Shown: positions 31,790-40,732 of the stretch, in pieces
How the letters are laid out: every line of letters begins with the position of its first letter
How positions within the stretch are numbered: the first letter of the stretch is position 1
Assembly (NCBI RefSeq): GCF_000422345.1
Contig: NZ_AULP01000014.1
Span: 1 to 63,190, forward strand
DNA from: Neomelitea salexigens DSM 19753
GTDB taxonomy: Bacteria > Pseudomonadota > Gammaproteobacteria > Pseudomonadales > Spongiibacteraceae
Reading direction: 5' to 3'
Length of the DNA: 63,190 nucleotides
Position numbers and translations under genes: made by a program
The notes under the pieces: generated by a model
Seen by the model: only the letters and a program-made list of their open reading frames with translations
Database searches by the model: none
What the model was told of the DNA's origin: nothing

Positions 31790-33562
31790 ATGATCGACTA
31801 TGAGCCCAGTCACCTCGAGCTACTCTTCTGGCAAACCCTGTCACTCATTGCGGCGGCGTGTCTTTTTACACCCCTCATGAAAAAGCTAGGCCTGGGCACC
31901 ATTCTCGGTTATCTGCTCGCAGGCATCGTGGTAAATCTCGCTTACGCCGGCAATTTTTCTGAGCACCCGGAAGAGCTGCTGCATTTTTCTGAGTTTGGTG
32001 TCGTACTCTTCCTATTCGTCATTGGTTTAGAGCTCAAGCCACAAACACTGTGGCAAATGCGCAGCGATATTTTTGGCCTCGGCCTCGCTCAAATGTTGGG
32101 ATGCGGGGCACTATTGGCCACTGCTGCGGCACTGTTCGGCATCGCTCCCAGCGCTGCGCTCATAGTCGGGCTAGGGCTAGCGCTATCATCGACCGCCATC
32201 GTGATGACACAACTTGATGAGCGCCGCGAACGCAACACCCTCCACGGCCGCAAGTCTTTTAGTATTCTGCTTTTTCAAGACCTGGCCATTGTGCCTTTAC
32301 TCCTATTGGCGACGCTTCTCGCGCCCACCGATGAATCTCTCAGCCTTGCCGACAGCGCGACAAATGTAGGAGTCGCGCTAGTGGCAATTATCCTGCTCAT
32401 ATTGGCTGGCCGTTATTTACTTAGCCCAATGTTCAGCTTGCTATCCAAGTCGGGCGTTCCAGAAATTATGACCGCTACGGCGCTCGGTATTGTCATCGCC
32501 GCAGCCCTACTTATGGATGTAGCGGGTATGTCCTATGCGATGGGTAGCTTTATCGCCGGCGTCATGTTGGCGGAGTCCTCCTATCGCCACGAAATCGAGG
32601 CCGATATTGAACCGTTTCGCGGTCTGTTTTTAGGGTTGTTTTTTATGGCAGTAGGGCTGTCCCTGGATATTCAAACCATCCTGGATAACGCGCTAATTAT
32701 TGTCGCCGCAGCGCCCTTGGCAATGATGCTAAAAGCGATTGCTCTTTATGCGATAACACGCTTGTTTGGTAACGAGCACAACACCTCAGTGCGAACGGCT
32801 CTGGGCTTGTCTCAACACGGTGAATTCGGCTTCGTGTTATTCGCTGCAGCCGCGGGGACAGGCCTGCTTGGCGCGGAACTAACATCGATTCTTATCAGTA
32901 TTATTTCTGTATCAATGGCGCTGTCTGGACTGACAGACAAATTACTACCGCGAATGCTTCGCCAGCAGAAAGGCAGTGACCCCGAAGAGGATTACTCAGA
33001 TGCCGTTGGTAGTATCCTGGTTATCGGGTTTGGGCGCTTTGGTCAGATAGTGTCGCAACCGCTATTTGCCAACGGCCTTCAGGTCATTACTCTTGATAAT
33101 AATACTCGCCGTATTGAAGACGCCCAGCGCTTTGGTTTTCGTGTGCATTTCGGCGATGGCAACCGCAGAGAAATTCTTCGGGCAGCGGGCATAGCGAACG
33201 TAAAAGCCGTTGTTGTCGCCACCGACGACCCTCAGTGCAATAGCCGCATAGTGGAACTCGTAAAAAAGGAGAACCCAGAGGCGCAGATCTATGTGCGCTC
33301 CTATGATCGTCTGCACTCCATCGAGTTGAACGCGTTGAAAGCTGACTTCAGTGTGCGCGAGTGCTTTGAGTCAGCACTGGCTCTTAGTCGACAAACGCTG
33401 ATTGGTATGGGCACCGACGAAACCCTCGCCAACCGAATTATCACCGACATACGACGCCTAGACTTGGATCGACTCCGCCAGCAAGTGGAGGACGGCATTA
33501 TGGCGGGAAGCGACAAGCTGCATATTAAACCGGTGCAGCCAGAGCCGCTGAAACTGGACTGA
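31790..33562 (+). CDS. Kef-type monovalent cation:proton antiporter (CPA2)
   Basis: A 590-residue protein with 12 or so helices of the CPA2 exchanger domain (GLGTILGYLLAGIVV; FLFVIGLELKP; GLALSSTAIVMTQL) and a C-terminal TrkA-N domain (ILVIGFGRFGQIV, about 405; DNNTRRIE; GDGNRREILRAAGI). KefB/KefC homologues exchange K+ for H+ with nucleotide or glutathione control. It starts 36 bases after the ABC permease with no terminator between, so it may be co-expressed with the zinc system; the link is otherwise unexplained. Confidence 0.9.
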   Translation: MIDYEPSHLELLFWQTLSLIAAACLFTPLMKKLGLGTILGYLLAGIVVNLAYAGNFSEHPEELLHFSEFGVVLFLFVIGLELKPQTLWQMRSDIFGLGLAQMLGCGALLATAAALFGIAPSAALIVGLGLALSSTAIVMTQLDERRERNTLHGRKSFSILLFQDLAIVPLLLLATLLAPTDESLSLADSATNVGVALVAIILLILAGRYLLSPMFSLLSKSGVPEIMTATALGIVIAAALLMDVAGMSYAMGSFIAGVMLAESSYRHEIEADIEPFRGLFLGLFFMAVGLSLDIQTILDNALIIVAAAPLAMMLKAIALYAITRLFGNEHNTSVRTALGLSQHGEFGFVLFAAAAGTGLLGAELTSILISIISVSMALSGLTDKLLPRMLRQQKGSDPEEDYSDAVGSILVIGFGRFGQIVSQPLFANGLQVITLDNNTRRIEDAQRFGFRVHFGDGNRREILRAAGIANVKAVVVATDDPQCNSRIVELVKKENPEAQIYVRSYDRLHSIELNALKADFSVRECFESALALSRQTLIGMGTDETLANRIITDIRRLDLDRLRQQVEDGIMAGSDKLHIKPVQPEPLKLD

Positions 33563-33681
33563 ACGAAACACCGGCAACGAATTTCGCTGACAGGTCGTTG
33601 GCAGTGGTGGCAACTAGCGTGAAGTTCGAGGGCCAGCAAATCAGAACGCTTTGATAGGTGGCCTTCAAAAATAGCTGATCT

Positions 33682-34539
33682 TTACAGCTGCGGAATGATC
33701 TTTGAGAACTTGCTAATCATCGGCATAACAATTTCCGGCTTGTTCCAGTTTTCCATGCCCACACCGATGTTCACGCGGCTGATGCCCATATCGCGATAGC
33801 GCTTCAGCAAATCGACACTAAGCTCGCCCATGGCCACCATGGTGATGTCTATTTGATCGGGGTCGCGGCCGTTGTCGCGCACGGCTTGGCGAAATTGGGC
33901 AATACCCTCACCGACATCAGGCATCACCACATCCACCGGCATCCAACCATCGGCCCATTCGGCAGCGTGTTTAATGCCCAGCGGCCCCATCGCGCCGAAC
34001 AGAAACTTCGGGCCGCCCGCCTGCACGGGCTTGGGCTCAAACCACACGGGATCGAAGTCAATCATGTCGCCGTGATATTCCGGCGCGGGATCGCGAAACA
34101 AGGCGCGTGTCGCTTGAACGGTTTCGCGCAAGCCGCTGTAGCGTTTCTTCCAGGGCAGTGAGGTGGCGTTGGTAAATTCCTCTTCGTTCCAACCAACCCC
34201 GGTGCCAATAATCACACGGCCACCCGACAACCTATCCAGAGTGGCAATGGTTTTGGCCTGGGAGAGCAATTCGCGCTCCATAAGCAAGGCGATGCCAGTA
34301 CCCAGCTTTAGCGTTGTGGTCGCTGAAGCGGCTTCCATTAAAGAAATATAGGGGTCCATCATTTCTTTGTAGGGTTCGGGCAACTCACCACCGGGCGGAT
34401 AGGGCGTTTTCCGCGACATGGGAATATGACTGTGCTCGCCATACCAAAGTGAGTCAAAGCCGGCATCTTCCACAATGCGCGCCAACTCCGCTGGGCGTTG
34501 GTCGTGCACGGTGTTCATTGAGGTAAAGCCTAGTTGCAT
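33682..34539 (-). CDS. LLM-class (luciferase-like, F420/FMN) oxidoreductase
   Basis: A 285-residue TIM-barrel flavin oxidoreductase of the TIGR03619 group: ARIVEDAGFDSLWYGEHSHIP near the N-terminus, LKLGTGIALLMERELLSQAKTIATLD, and RVIIGTGVGWNEEEF. Members use FMN or F420; cofactor and substrate cannot be read from sequence, and this lineage may lack F420. It lies in the same direction as the TonB receptor gene upstream but a strong terminator intervenes, so it likely has its own promoter. Confidence 0.88.
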   Translation of the reverse strand: MQLGFTSMNTVHDQRPAELARIVEDAGFDSLWYGEHSHIPMSRKTPYPPGGELPEPYKEMMDPYISLMEAASATTTLKLGTGIALLMERELLSQAKTIATLDRLSGGRVIIGTGVGWNEEEFTNATSLPWKKRYSGLRETVQATRALFRDPAPEYHGDMIDFDPVWFEPKPVQAGGPKFLFGAMGPLGIKHAAEWADGWMPVDVVMPDVGEGIAQFRQAVRDNGRDPDQIDITMVAMGELSVDLLKRYRDMGISRVNIGVGMENWNKPEIVMPMISKFSKIIPQL

Positions 34540-34739
34540 CGCAATTCTCCATTATTATTTGGCGCAGCTATTATTGAGCTCAGCTATGGAGCTCGGGTAT
34601 GGGCGGCCATTCCTGATCTGCTTACGGCACTGTATTTTCGATGGTGAAGACCGTCAAACCTTTAAGGGCCTTGCAGCGCCGAAATACGCCGGGGGCGCAG
34701 ATTCTTAAACTGCCACACGGCTGCGTTTCACCAAGGCAT

Positions 34740-34761
34740 AAAAAAGCCGCCCGCAGGCGGC
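34740..34761 (-). terminator. Rho-independent terminator of the TonB receptor gene
   Basis: Minus-strand stem GCCGCC-TGCG-GGCGGC (34746-34761) followed by six T residues (34740-34745), 20 bases after the receptor stop. Confidence 0.92.
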
Positions 34762-34781
34762 GAAGGGTGATGGGTGGGAGA

Positions 34782-37202
34782 TTAGTAGCGGTAAATCAGG
34801 TCGAGGCCATAGCTGCGTGGCTCGCCCCACAATACCGAGCGGTCGGATTGCGGCTGATTGTCGATGGCAGTAATCGCGTACTCCTCGTCGGTGAGGTTTT
34901 TACCCCAGGCCGCAACACTGAGGTTGCCACCCGCAAAGGGCATGTCGCTCACACCGAAGCGCGCATTCCACACACCGTAGGCTTCCAGGCGAGTGTTTTT
35001 CACATTCTCTGCCCGCGAACCGCCGTTGCGCTCATCCATGTAGTTGTAGCTCAGGTTCAACGAGGTGCGGCCCCAGTCGGCATCGGCCAGTGTCCAATCC
35101 GCCGCCGCGGTATAGGACTGCTCCGGCGCCGCGAAGAAGACAAACTCGTCACTCACATCTTTACCCGATACGTCTTTGGCTTTAGTCACCTCGGCATCCA
35201 GGTAGGCGTAGTTGAGCATCAGCAGCAGATTGCGTGTTGCCATGAAGGTGATATCGGCTTCAAAGCCCTGCATTTCCGCTTCACCGGCGTTGGTGATCTT
35301 GGTGTCCGCGACGGTGCCCGCCAGAATAAAGTTCAGCTGCATATCGCTGTATACGCTGCGGAAGATATCGGCGTTAATCCGCAGGCGGCGATCCATCAGC
35401 TCGCTCTTAATACCCAGCTCCATTGATCGCACTTTTTCTTCATCAAAGCCTTCGGCAAAACCAAAGCCGTAATTCACGCCATCGCTGGCTGGCCCCTGAT
35501 TGCCGTCGCGCTGCGGATCGCGGGTGTTAAAGCCGCCGCTCTTATAGGCCTCGTTGATTTTGCCGTAGATATTCACGGTGTCGCTCAGGTCATACTCGGC
35601 AACAAAGCTGAACGAGTTATCGGTGAAATCCTTCTCCGCTTTTACGTTGTCGAACTGACGCGAGGGGTCGGTCTCATCAATGGTGCCCCAAGGCAAATCC
35701 ATTACCAAACCGTACAGCTCAATAATATTCAGGTCGGTTTGGTTCTTAACTGCCGCGCGCTTGTCACGGGAGTGGCGCGCACCGAAGGTCAGGTGCAGGC
35801 GATCCTCCATGATGGCCGGTGTCCAGGTGGCCTGACCAAACAGCGCCAGCGCTTCGTTGTCGATCTTGTAATGCTGCGACAGCAAGTTAACCGCATGCGT
35901 ACGGAAAGGCACACCGGGCACGCGTGCATCAGCGCTTAGCTGATGGTGTAACGGCGAGTTGTCTTCAATGGCCGATTCGCTGAAGTAATAAGCGCCGGTC
36001 AAAAACTCTACACGGCCATCAGCCGCATCACCGCTAAATTGTAGCTCGTGGGAACGCTGGCGCTGGGTAACCAGCGGTTTTACCAGATCCGTTGGGCCGC
36101 CGTTTACCTTGTCGGTTGCCTGGCCGTCGTAGCCGTGGCTGTCCAAACGGAATTCCGTAGAGCCCGCACCTCCGCCAAGATCTGCGTAGGAGGAGTCGCT
36201 AAGCTCGCGGTAGGCACCAATGTACTTAAACTCGCCGGCATCAAAATTCGCCGTCAGCGTGATGGCATGGCCGGTGATTTCGGTATTGGACTCTTCCAGC
36301 GGCATACCGGTTGCGAGTGAGTCCAAGCGTTTTTTACTGAATACACTTTGCTCCGCGGCGTGCTCTTTTATCGGCTCAGCCTGCCCCTTATCACCCAGAG
36401 GCGGAGTCACCGACTGATACATGGAGTTGTAGTAATCCAGCTCCGAATGGTCGTAGGCGTAGTCCAGGGTCAGACTGTCGTTGATATCCCAACGCACATC
36501 CATGCGGTAGCCCTGGACTTTGCGATCGCCAAAATCGCCACCCGGCCCCGTGTTCTCCACAAAGCCATCTTGCTCGGTATGCAAGAAGGCCAACTTCGCT
36601 GCCAGGGTATCGGTGATCGGAATATTGGCAGAGGTTTTCGAGGTAAGCAGGTAGCGATCACCCACAGTGAATTTTTGCTCGAATTCGAAGGCGTCGGTAT
36701 TCGGTCGCTTGCTAACCAGGTTGATGGCGCCACCGGTCGTGTTGCGGCCATAGAGTGTGCCCTGTGGGCCACGCAAAATCTCGATGCGCTCCAGGTCGGC
36801 TACGTCCAGCGCGGTGCCTGTAGAGCGAGCGATGTACACACCGTCCATGTAGATGCCCACCGGCGGATCTTGGGTGATTTGCGCATCGGAAATACCGATA
36901 CCACGAATAAAAATACGCAGGGTCGCATTGTTAATGGGGAAGGGTTCAATACTCATGCTCGGCACATTGGCACCGATATCAGCAAGGCTGTTGATGCCCT
37001 TGTTTTCCAGTGCTTGTTGGCCAAACGCGGTTAGCGAAATGGGCGCGTCTTGCAGTGACTCGGCTTTTTTCTGCGCCGTGACGACAACCTCTTCCAATGC
37101 GTAACGCTGGGTGTCGCCGGGTTGTGCCACGGCCATTGGCGCGGCCAGCAATGCCACTAGCGACAACCATCCCTTATCATTTTCGTTAGATTTCACTTTC
37201 AC
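34782..37202 (-). CDS. TonB-dependent receptor
   Basis: An 806-residue outer-membrane receptor: signal peptide (LVALLAAPMAVAQP), TonB box YALEEVVVTAQKK at about 36, plug with IRGIGISDAQ and RIEILRGPQGTLYGRNTTGG, and a barrel ending GLDLIYRY. It belongs to the same broad group as the receptors at 11357 and 50789. It stands alone between a terminator and the arsenic operon. Its substrate is unknown; the neighbouring LLM oxidoreductase may be functionally related (weak inference). Confidence 0.88.
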   Translation of the reverse strand: MKVKSNENDKGWLSLVALLAAPMAVAQPGDTQRYALEEVVVTAQKKAESLQDAPISLTAFGQQALENKGINSLADIGANVPSMSIEPFPINNATLRIFIRGIGISDAQITQDPPVGIYMDGVYIARSTGTALDVADLERIEILRGPQGTLYGRNTTGGAINLVSKRPNTDAFEFEQKFTVGDRYLLTSKTSANIPITDTLAAKLAFLHTEQDGFVENTGPGGDFGDRKVQGYRMDVRWDINDSLTLDYAYDHSELDYYNSMYQSVTPPLGDKGQAEPIKEHAAEQSVFSKKRLDSLATGMPLEESNTEITGHAITLTANFDAGEFKYIGAYRELSDSSYADLGGGAGSTEFRLDSHGYDGQATDKVNGGPTDLVKPLVTQRQRSHELQFSGDAADGRVEFLTGAYYFSESAIEDNSPLHHQLSADARVPGVPFRTHAVNLLSQHYKIDNEALALFGQATWTPAIMEDRLHLTFGARHSRDKRAAVKNQTDLNIIELYGLVMDLPWGTIDETDPSRQFDNVKAEKDFTDNSFSFVAEYDLSDTVNIYGKINEAYKSGGFNTRDPQRDGNQGPASDGVNYGFGFAEGFDEEKVRSMELGIKSELMDRRLRINADIFRSVYSDMQLNFILAGTVADTKITNAGEAEMQGFEADITFMATRNLLLMLNYAYLDAEVTKAKDVSGKDVSDEFVFFAAPEQSYTAAADWTLADADWGRTSLNLSYNYMDERNGGSRAENVKNTRLEAYGVWNARFGVSDMPFAGGNLSVAAWGKNLTDEEYAITAIDNQPQSDRSVLWGEPRSYGLDLIYRY

Positions 37203-37573
37203 TCTCCCTGCCAGTATTTTGTCAGTGGGTTGTTAAACTTTTAATTTTTATGGATTTTTGCTTTTGCAGCGGCGCACAAGTTAATAATCTGTAACCCCTG
37301 ATGGGATACGTAGTTACCGCAGCGATAGCAAAAGTGCTGAGTAATAGCAGACGCTAACAATCGTGAACTAGTGCGAAATGGCGGGCTTTTATCACGAAAA
37401 CTCGAGTTACTGCACTGTAACCGAGTCGTACTACGCAAAAGGAAAACACCCAAGTTAAGGCGAATTTATAAAAATAATTTTCCCCCGTCTTCGACTGGTT
37501 CAACTATTCAACTCTTATTTGCCTCTTCCTGAACCAAAAACTTGTGCCGAAAACTGACCGCTCAAATTCGCCA
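37203..37573. other. Intergenic region upstream of the arsenic operon and TonB receptor
   Basis: About 370 bases without a supported gene, between divergent genes. It becomes very A+T rich toward its right end. A GTTAC-TGCACT-GTAAC inverted repeat lies near 37404-37420. Promoters for both flanking genes should be here, but no convincing -35/-10 pair was found apart from the TATATAT within the operator at 37574-37605. Confidence 0.5.
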
Positions 37574-37605
37574 AACTATATATATGGAATTTCATATATA
37601 TAGTT
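37574..37605. promoter_or_regulatory. Putative ArsR operator (perfect palindrome, 13-bp arms)
   Basis: Arms AACTATATATATG (37574-37586) and CATATATATAGTT (37593-37605) around a 6-base spacer. The left arm's TATATAT can serve as the -10 region of the ars promoter, so bound ArsR would block transcription. It lies 40 bases before the gene encoding the ArsR-domain protein. Confidence 0.7.
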
Positions 37606-37645
37606 GTTAGTATATGACCACGTCATCTCTCAACTTGAGATTCCC

Positions 37646-38374
37646 ATGAAAGTACTGTTTCTGTGCACGGGGAATTCCGTGCGCTCGCAAATGGCCGAAG
37701 CGGTGCTTCGCCACCAGGCAGTCGAAGGCACAGAGGTCTTTAGTGCTGGCACTGCGCCGCAGGCCATCGATCCGAGAACGCTGTCCACCCTCGCCGAGGC
37801 TGGAGTGTCCACGGCTGGGCTGTCGTCAAAGCCAGTGGAGGACTTCGCCGATCAGCATTTTGACTATGTCATTACGCTCTGCGACAAGGCGCACAATGCC
37901 TGTCAGCAGTGGCCAGGCGCTGGTGTTGTCATGGCCTGGGATTTTCCAGACCCAAAAGCCAGCGACCAGCCCCAGGCCTTCGCTCACACCCTGCAGGAAA
38001 TCAGCGAACGCATTCGGCTGTTTTTATTGGTGAACAGCAAAACGGTCAGCGCACCGCCGCTCAGTCCGGTGGACTTTTTTAAGGCCTTGGCGGATGACAC
38101 CCGTTTGCTGTCGATGCTGTTAATTACCGATCGTGGCGAGCTCTGCGTGTGCGACCTGATGGAAGCGCTTAACGAGTCGCAACCCAAGATCTCCCGTCAT
38201 CTCGCGCAGCTGCGAAAGCGCGGCATTCTTCAGGACCGTCGGCAGGGGCAATGGGTGTACTACCAACTGCATCCGGCACTGCCTGAGTGGGCCCACGACA
38301 TACTCAAGGTCACCCTCAGCAACAATGCCAACTACCTAAAAAGCCGCCTGGAAGAGCTGTCTTCCCAGAGCTAA
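37646..38374 (+). CDS. Fused arsenate reductase (LMW-PTP fold) and ArsR repressor
   Basis: A 242-residue two-domain protein. Residues 1-135 form a low-molecular-weight phosphatase-type domain with the P-loop CTGNSVRS (Cys 7), VITLCDKAHNACQQWP and AWDFPDPKAS. Residues about 145-242 form an ArsR/SmtB winged helix (FFKALADDTRLLSMLLI; ELCVCDLMEAL with the As(III)-binding Cys pair; QPKISRHLAQLRKRGIL). Arsenite release from the repressor would turn on the operon; the fused domain may reduce arsenate. The ATG at 37646 aligns with the family start, though the ribosome site is weak. Confidence 0.88.
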   Translation: MKVLFLCTGNSVRSQMAEAVLRHQAVEGTEVFSAGTAPQAIDPRTLSTLAEAGVSTAGLSSKPVEDFADQHFDYVITLCDKAHNACQQWPGAGVVMAWDFPDPKASDQPQAFAHTLQEISERIRLFLLVNSKTVSAPPLSPVDFFKALADDTRLLSMLLITDRGELCVCDLMEALNESQPKISRHLAQLRKRGILQDRRQGQWVYYQLHPALPEWAHDILKVTLSNNANYLKSRLEELSSQS

Positions 38375-38390
38375 TTGCCACGAGGCTACT

Positions 38391-38855
38391 ATGAAAATTT
38401 TATATATCTGCACCCACAACCGCTGTCGCAGCATCCTCTCCGAGGCGATCACTCGCCACCTTGCCAGCGACCTTATCGAGGCCCGCAGTGCCGGCAGCCA
38501 GCCCGCTGGTGAAGTGCACCCCAACTCACTAAAAGCCCTGCGCGCCGCCGGTATTGATACCAGCGGCCTACAGAGCCAGTCCTGGAACGAGCTGGAGAGC
38601 TTTGCCCCCGACCTGGTGGTTACCGTTTGCGATTCGGCCGCTGGTGAGTCCTGCCCGCTGTGGTTCGGCAAGGCATTGAAAGTGCACTGGGGCCTGGAAG
38701 ACCCGTCGAAACTCACTGGCACAGAGGAAGAGATTGACGCGGCATTCCGCGCCAGCATTGCGCTGATCAGTGAGCGCGTAGCGGCGCTCAAAACCATTGC
38801 CACCCTCGACAAATCTGAGTGGGCGGCCGCGTTGGCAGACCTGGGAGCAAAGTAA
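38391..38855 (+). CDS. arsC: Arsenate reductase ArsC (LMW-PTP/thioredoxin-coupled type)
   Basis: A 154-residue arsenate reductase with the P-loop CTHNRCRS at Cys 7, the [14 protein letters not shown] segment holding resolving-cysteine candidates, and [16 protein letters not shown]. It reduces As(V) to As(III) for export by Acr3. This is the second phosphatase-fold domain of the operon after the ArsC-ArsR fusion. The stop overlaps the arsH start (TAATG). Confidence 0.9.
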   Translation: MKILYICTHNRCRSILSEAITRHLASDLIEARSAGSQPAGEVHPNSLKALRAAGIDTSGLQSQSWNELESFAPDLVVTVCDSAAGESCPLWFGKALKVHWGLEDPSKLTGTEEEIDAAFRASIALISERVAALKTIATLDKSEWAAALADLGAK

Positions 38856-39574
38856 TGAGTCTTGATGATATGTCTCTGCCCAATGTGGACGACAGCCAGT
38901 TCGCCAGTCCGAGCACAGCGCAATTTAATGCGAACTATTCCCGCCACAAGCCGCGTTTTCTTCTGCTGTATGGCTCGCTGCGCGAGCGCTCCTTTAGCCG
39001 CTTAGTGGTCGAAGAATGCGCGCGACTGCTTAGCCATATGGGCGGCGAAGTGCGTATCTTCAACCCCGAGGGCCTGCCACTGCCTGACGGCGCTGACGAG
39101 AATCACCCCAAGGTGAAAGAGCTGCGTGAACTGGCCATCTGGTCGGAGGGGCAAGTGTGGTGCTCTCCCGAACGCCACGGCGCGATGACCGGCATTATGA
39201 AGGCGCAGATCGACTGGATCCCGCTCTCACAGGGCGCGGTGCGCCCCACCCAAGGCAAAACCCTGGCGGTGATGCAGGTGGAAGGTGGCTCCCAGTCTTT
39301 TAATGTGGTGAATCAACTGCGGGTGCTGGGCCGCTGGATGCGGATGATCACCATCCCCAACCAGTCATCGGTGGCCAAGGCCTTTCTCGAGTTCGACGAC
39401 AATAACCGCATGAAGCCCTCCAGCTATTACAACCGCATTGTGGATGTCATGGAGGAGCTAATGAAATTTACCCTGCTCACCCGCGATAACAGCGCCTACC
39501 TGGTCGACCGCTATTCCGAGCGCGTGGAAAGCGCCGAAAAATTAATGGAACGCGTTAACCAACGCTCTATTTAA
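38855..39574 (+). CDS. arsH: Organoarsenical oxidase / NADPH:FMN oxidoreductase ArsH
   Basis: A 239-residue flavodoxin-fold protein with ArsH signatures: [21 protein letters not shown] (FMN phosphate loop), [22 protein letters not shown], and [18 protein letters not shown]. ArsH oxidises trivalent organoarsenicals with NADPH and FMN. The ATG at 38855 shares its A with the arsC stop; a longer frame starting inside arsC is rejected. Confidence 0.93.
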   Translation: MSLDDMSLPNVDDSQFASPSTAQFNANYSRHKPRFLLLYGSLRERSFSRLVVEECARLLSHMGGEVRIFNPEGLPLPDGADENHPKVKELRELAIWSEGQVWCSPERHGAMTGIMKAQIDWIPLSQGAVRPTQGKTLAVMQVEGGSQSFNVVNQLRVLGRWMRMITIPNQSSVAKAFLEFDDNNRMKPSSYYNRIVDVMEELMKFTLLTRDNSAYLVDRYSERVESAEKLMERVNQRSI

Positions 39575-39608
39575 GCCGCAATTAAGTTGTAATCAAGAGA
39601 GACAAATC

Positions 39609-40628
39609 ATGGGATTTTTTGAGCGCTATCTTTCGCTTTGGGTTGGGCTGTGTATTGCCGCCGGTGTTGTGGTGGGCAATACCATCCCCGGAGTATTTGC
39701 ACAGGTTGCCGCCCTGGAGCTTGCCCACGTTAACCTGGTGGTGGCGGTGCTGATCTGGCTGATGATCTACCCAATGATGATTCAGATCGACTTCGCCTCA
39801 CTAAAAGACGTGGGTAAAAAACCCAAGGGTCTGCTACTAACACTCACCGTTAACTGGCTCATCAAGCCCTTTACCATGGCTATGCTGGGCTGGCTGTTTT
39901 TCAAGGTGATATTTGCTGACTGGGTAGACCCTCAGTCCGCCGGGGAGTACATCGCCGGGATGATTTTACTCGGCGTTGCGCCCTGCACCGCGATGGTATT
40001 TGTCTGGAGTCAGCTCACCAAAGGTGACGCCAACTACACCCTGGTGCAGGTATCGATCAACGACATTATTATGATCTTCGCCTTCGCGCCGATTACCGCG
40101 TTTTTACTTGGCATCAGCGATATTCAAGTGCCTTGGGAAACGCTGCTGCTGTCGGTGGTGCTGTATGTGGTACTACCGCTGATCGCCGGCGCCATTACCC
40201 GTCACCGCCTGGACAGCGCCAATGACCACAGCCGCCTGAATAACTTTGTTGCCACGCTAAAACCCTGGTCGATTATCGGCCTGCTGGCAACCGTGGTACT
40301 GCTGTTTGGTTTTCAGGCAGAAACCATTATCGCCAAACCTCTGGTGATCGCGTTAATCGCTGTTCCCCTGCTGATACAAACCTACGGCATCTTTGCCATC
40401 GCCTACTTTGCCGCCAAGCAATTAAAGTTGCCGCACAATGTCGCCGCCCCCGCCTGCATGATTGGCACCTCCAACTTCTTCGAGCTGGCAGTGGCCGTGG
40501 CTATCTCACTGTTTGGCCTGCATTCTGGTGCCGCCCTCGCCACAGTGGTTGGGGTGTTAGTAGAAGTGCCGGTAATGCTGTCGCTAGTGTGGTTTGCGAA
40601 TCGCACCCGCCACTGGTTTGCGCACTAA
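39609..40628 (+). CDS. acr3: Arsenite efflux permease Acr3
   Basis: A 339-residue inner-membrane protein with ten helices of the Acr3/BASS family. The conserved Cys lies in [24 protein letters not shown] (about 123), the site required for As(OH)3 transport, and a discontinuous-helix Glu lies in [14 protein letters not shown]. It exports arsenite by proton antiport, without ArsA. It ends the ars operon, 34 bases after arsH. Confidence 0.93.
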   Translation: MGFFERYLSLWVGLCIAAGVVVGNTIPGVFAQVAALELAHVNLVVAVLIWLMIYPMMIQIDFASLKDVGKKPKGLLLTLTVNWLIKPFTMAMLGWLFFKVIFADWVDPQSAGEYIAGMILLGVAPCTAMVFVWSQLTKGDANYTLVQVSINDIIMIFAFAPITAFLLGISDIQVPWETLLLSVVLYVVLPLIAGAITRHRLDSANDHSRLNNFVATLKPWSIIGLLATVVLLFGFQAETIIAKPLVIALIAVPLLIQTYGIFAIAYFAAKQLKLPHNVAAPACMIGTSNFFELAVAVAISLFGLHSGAALATVVGVLVEVPVMLSLVWFANRTRHWFAH

Positions 40629-40696
40629 GACAACGCGCTTTGCTCGCAGATAAAAAGTGTTGGGGAAACTGAACGGAGAGAAATGAGTACAGAATT

Positions 40697-40723
40697 CACC
40701 GGCGGCTATTGCAGCCGCCGGTG
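40697..40723. terminator. Stem-loop between convergent acr3 and thiolase genes
   Basis: Perfect 11-bp stem CACCGGCGGCT / AGCCGCCGGTG with a 5-base loop. No T run follows on either strand, so it may act as a bidirectional but non-canonical terminator. Confidence 0.6.
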
Positions 40724-40732
40724 TTGAAAGGC

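Noticed and set aside
36348-37034. 228-residue plus-strand frame opposite the TonB receptor
   Set aside because: It lies entirely antisense to a well-supported receptor gene and has no motif.
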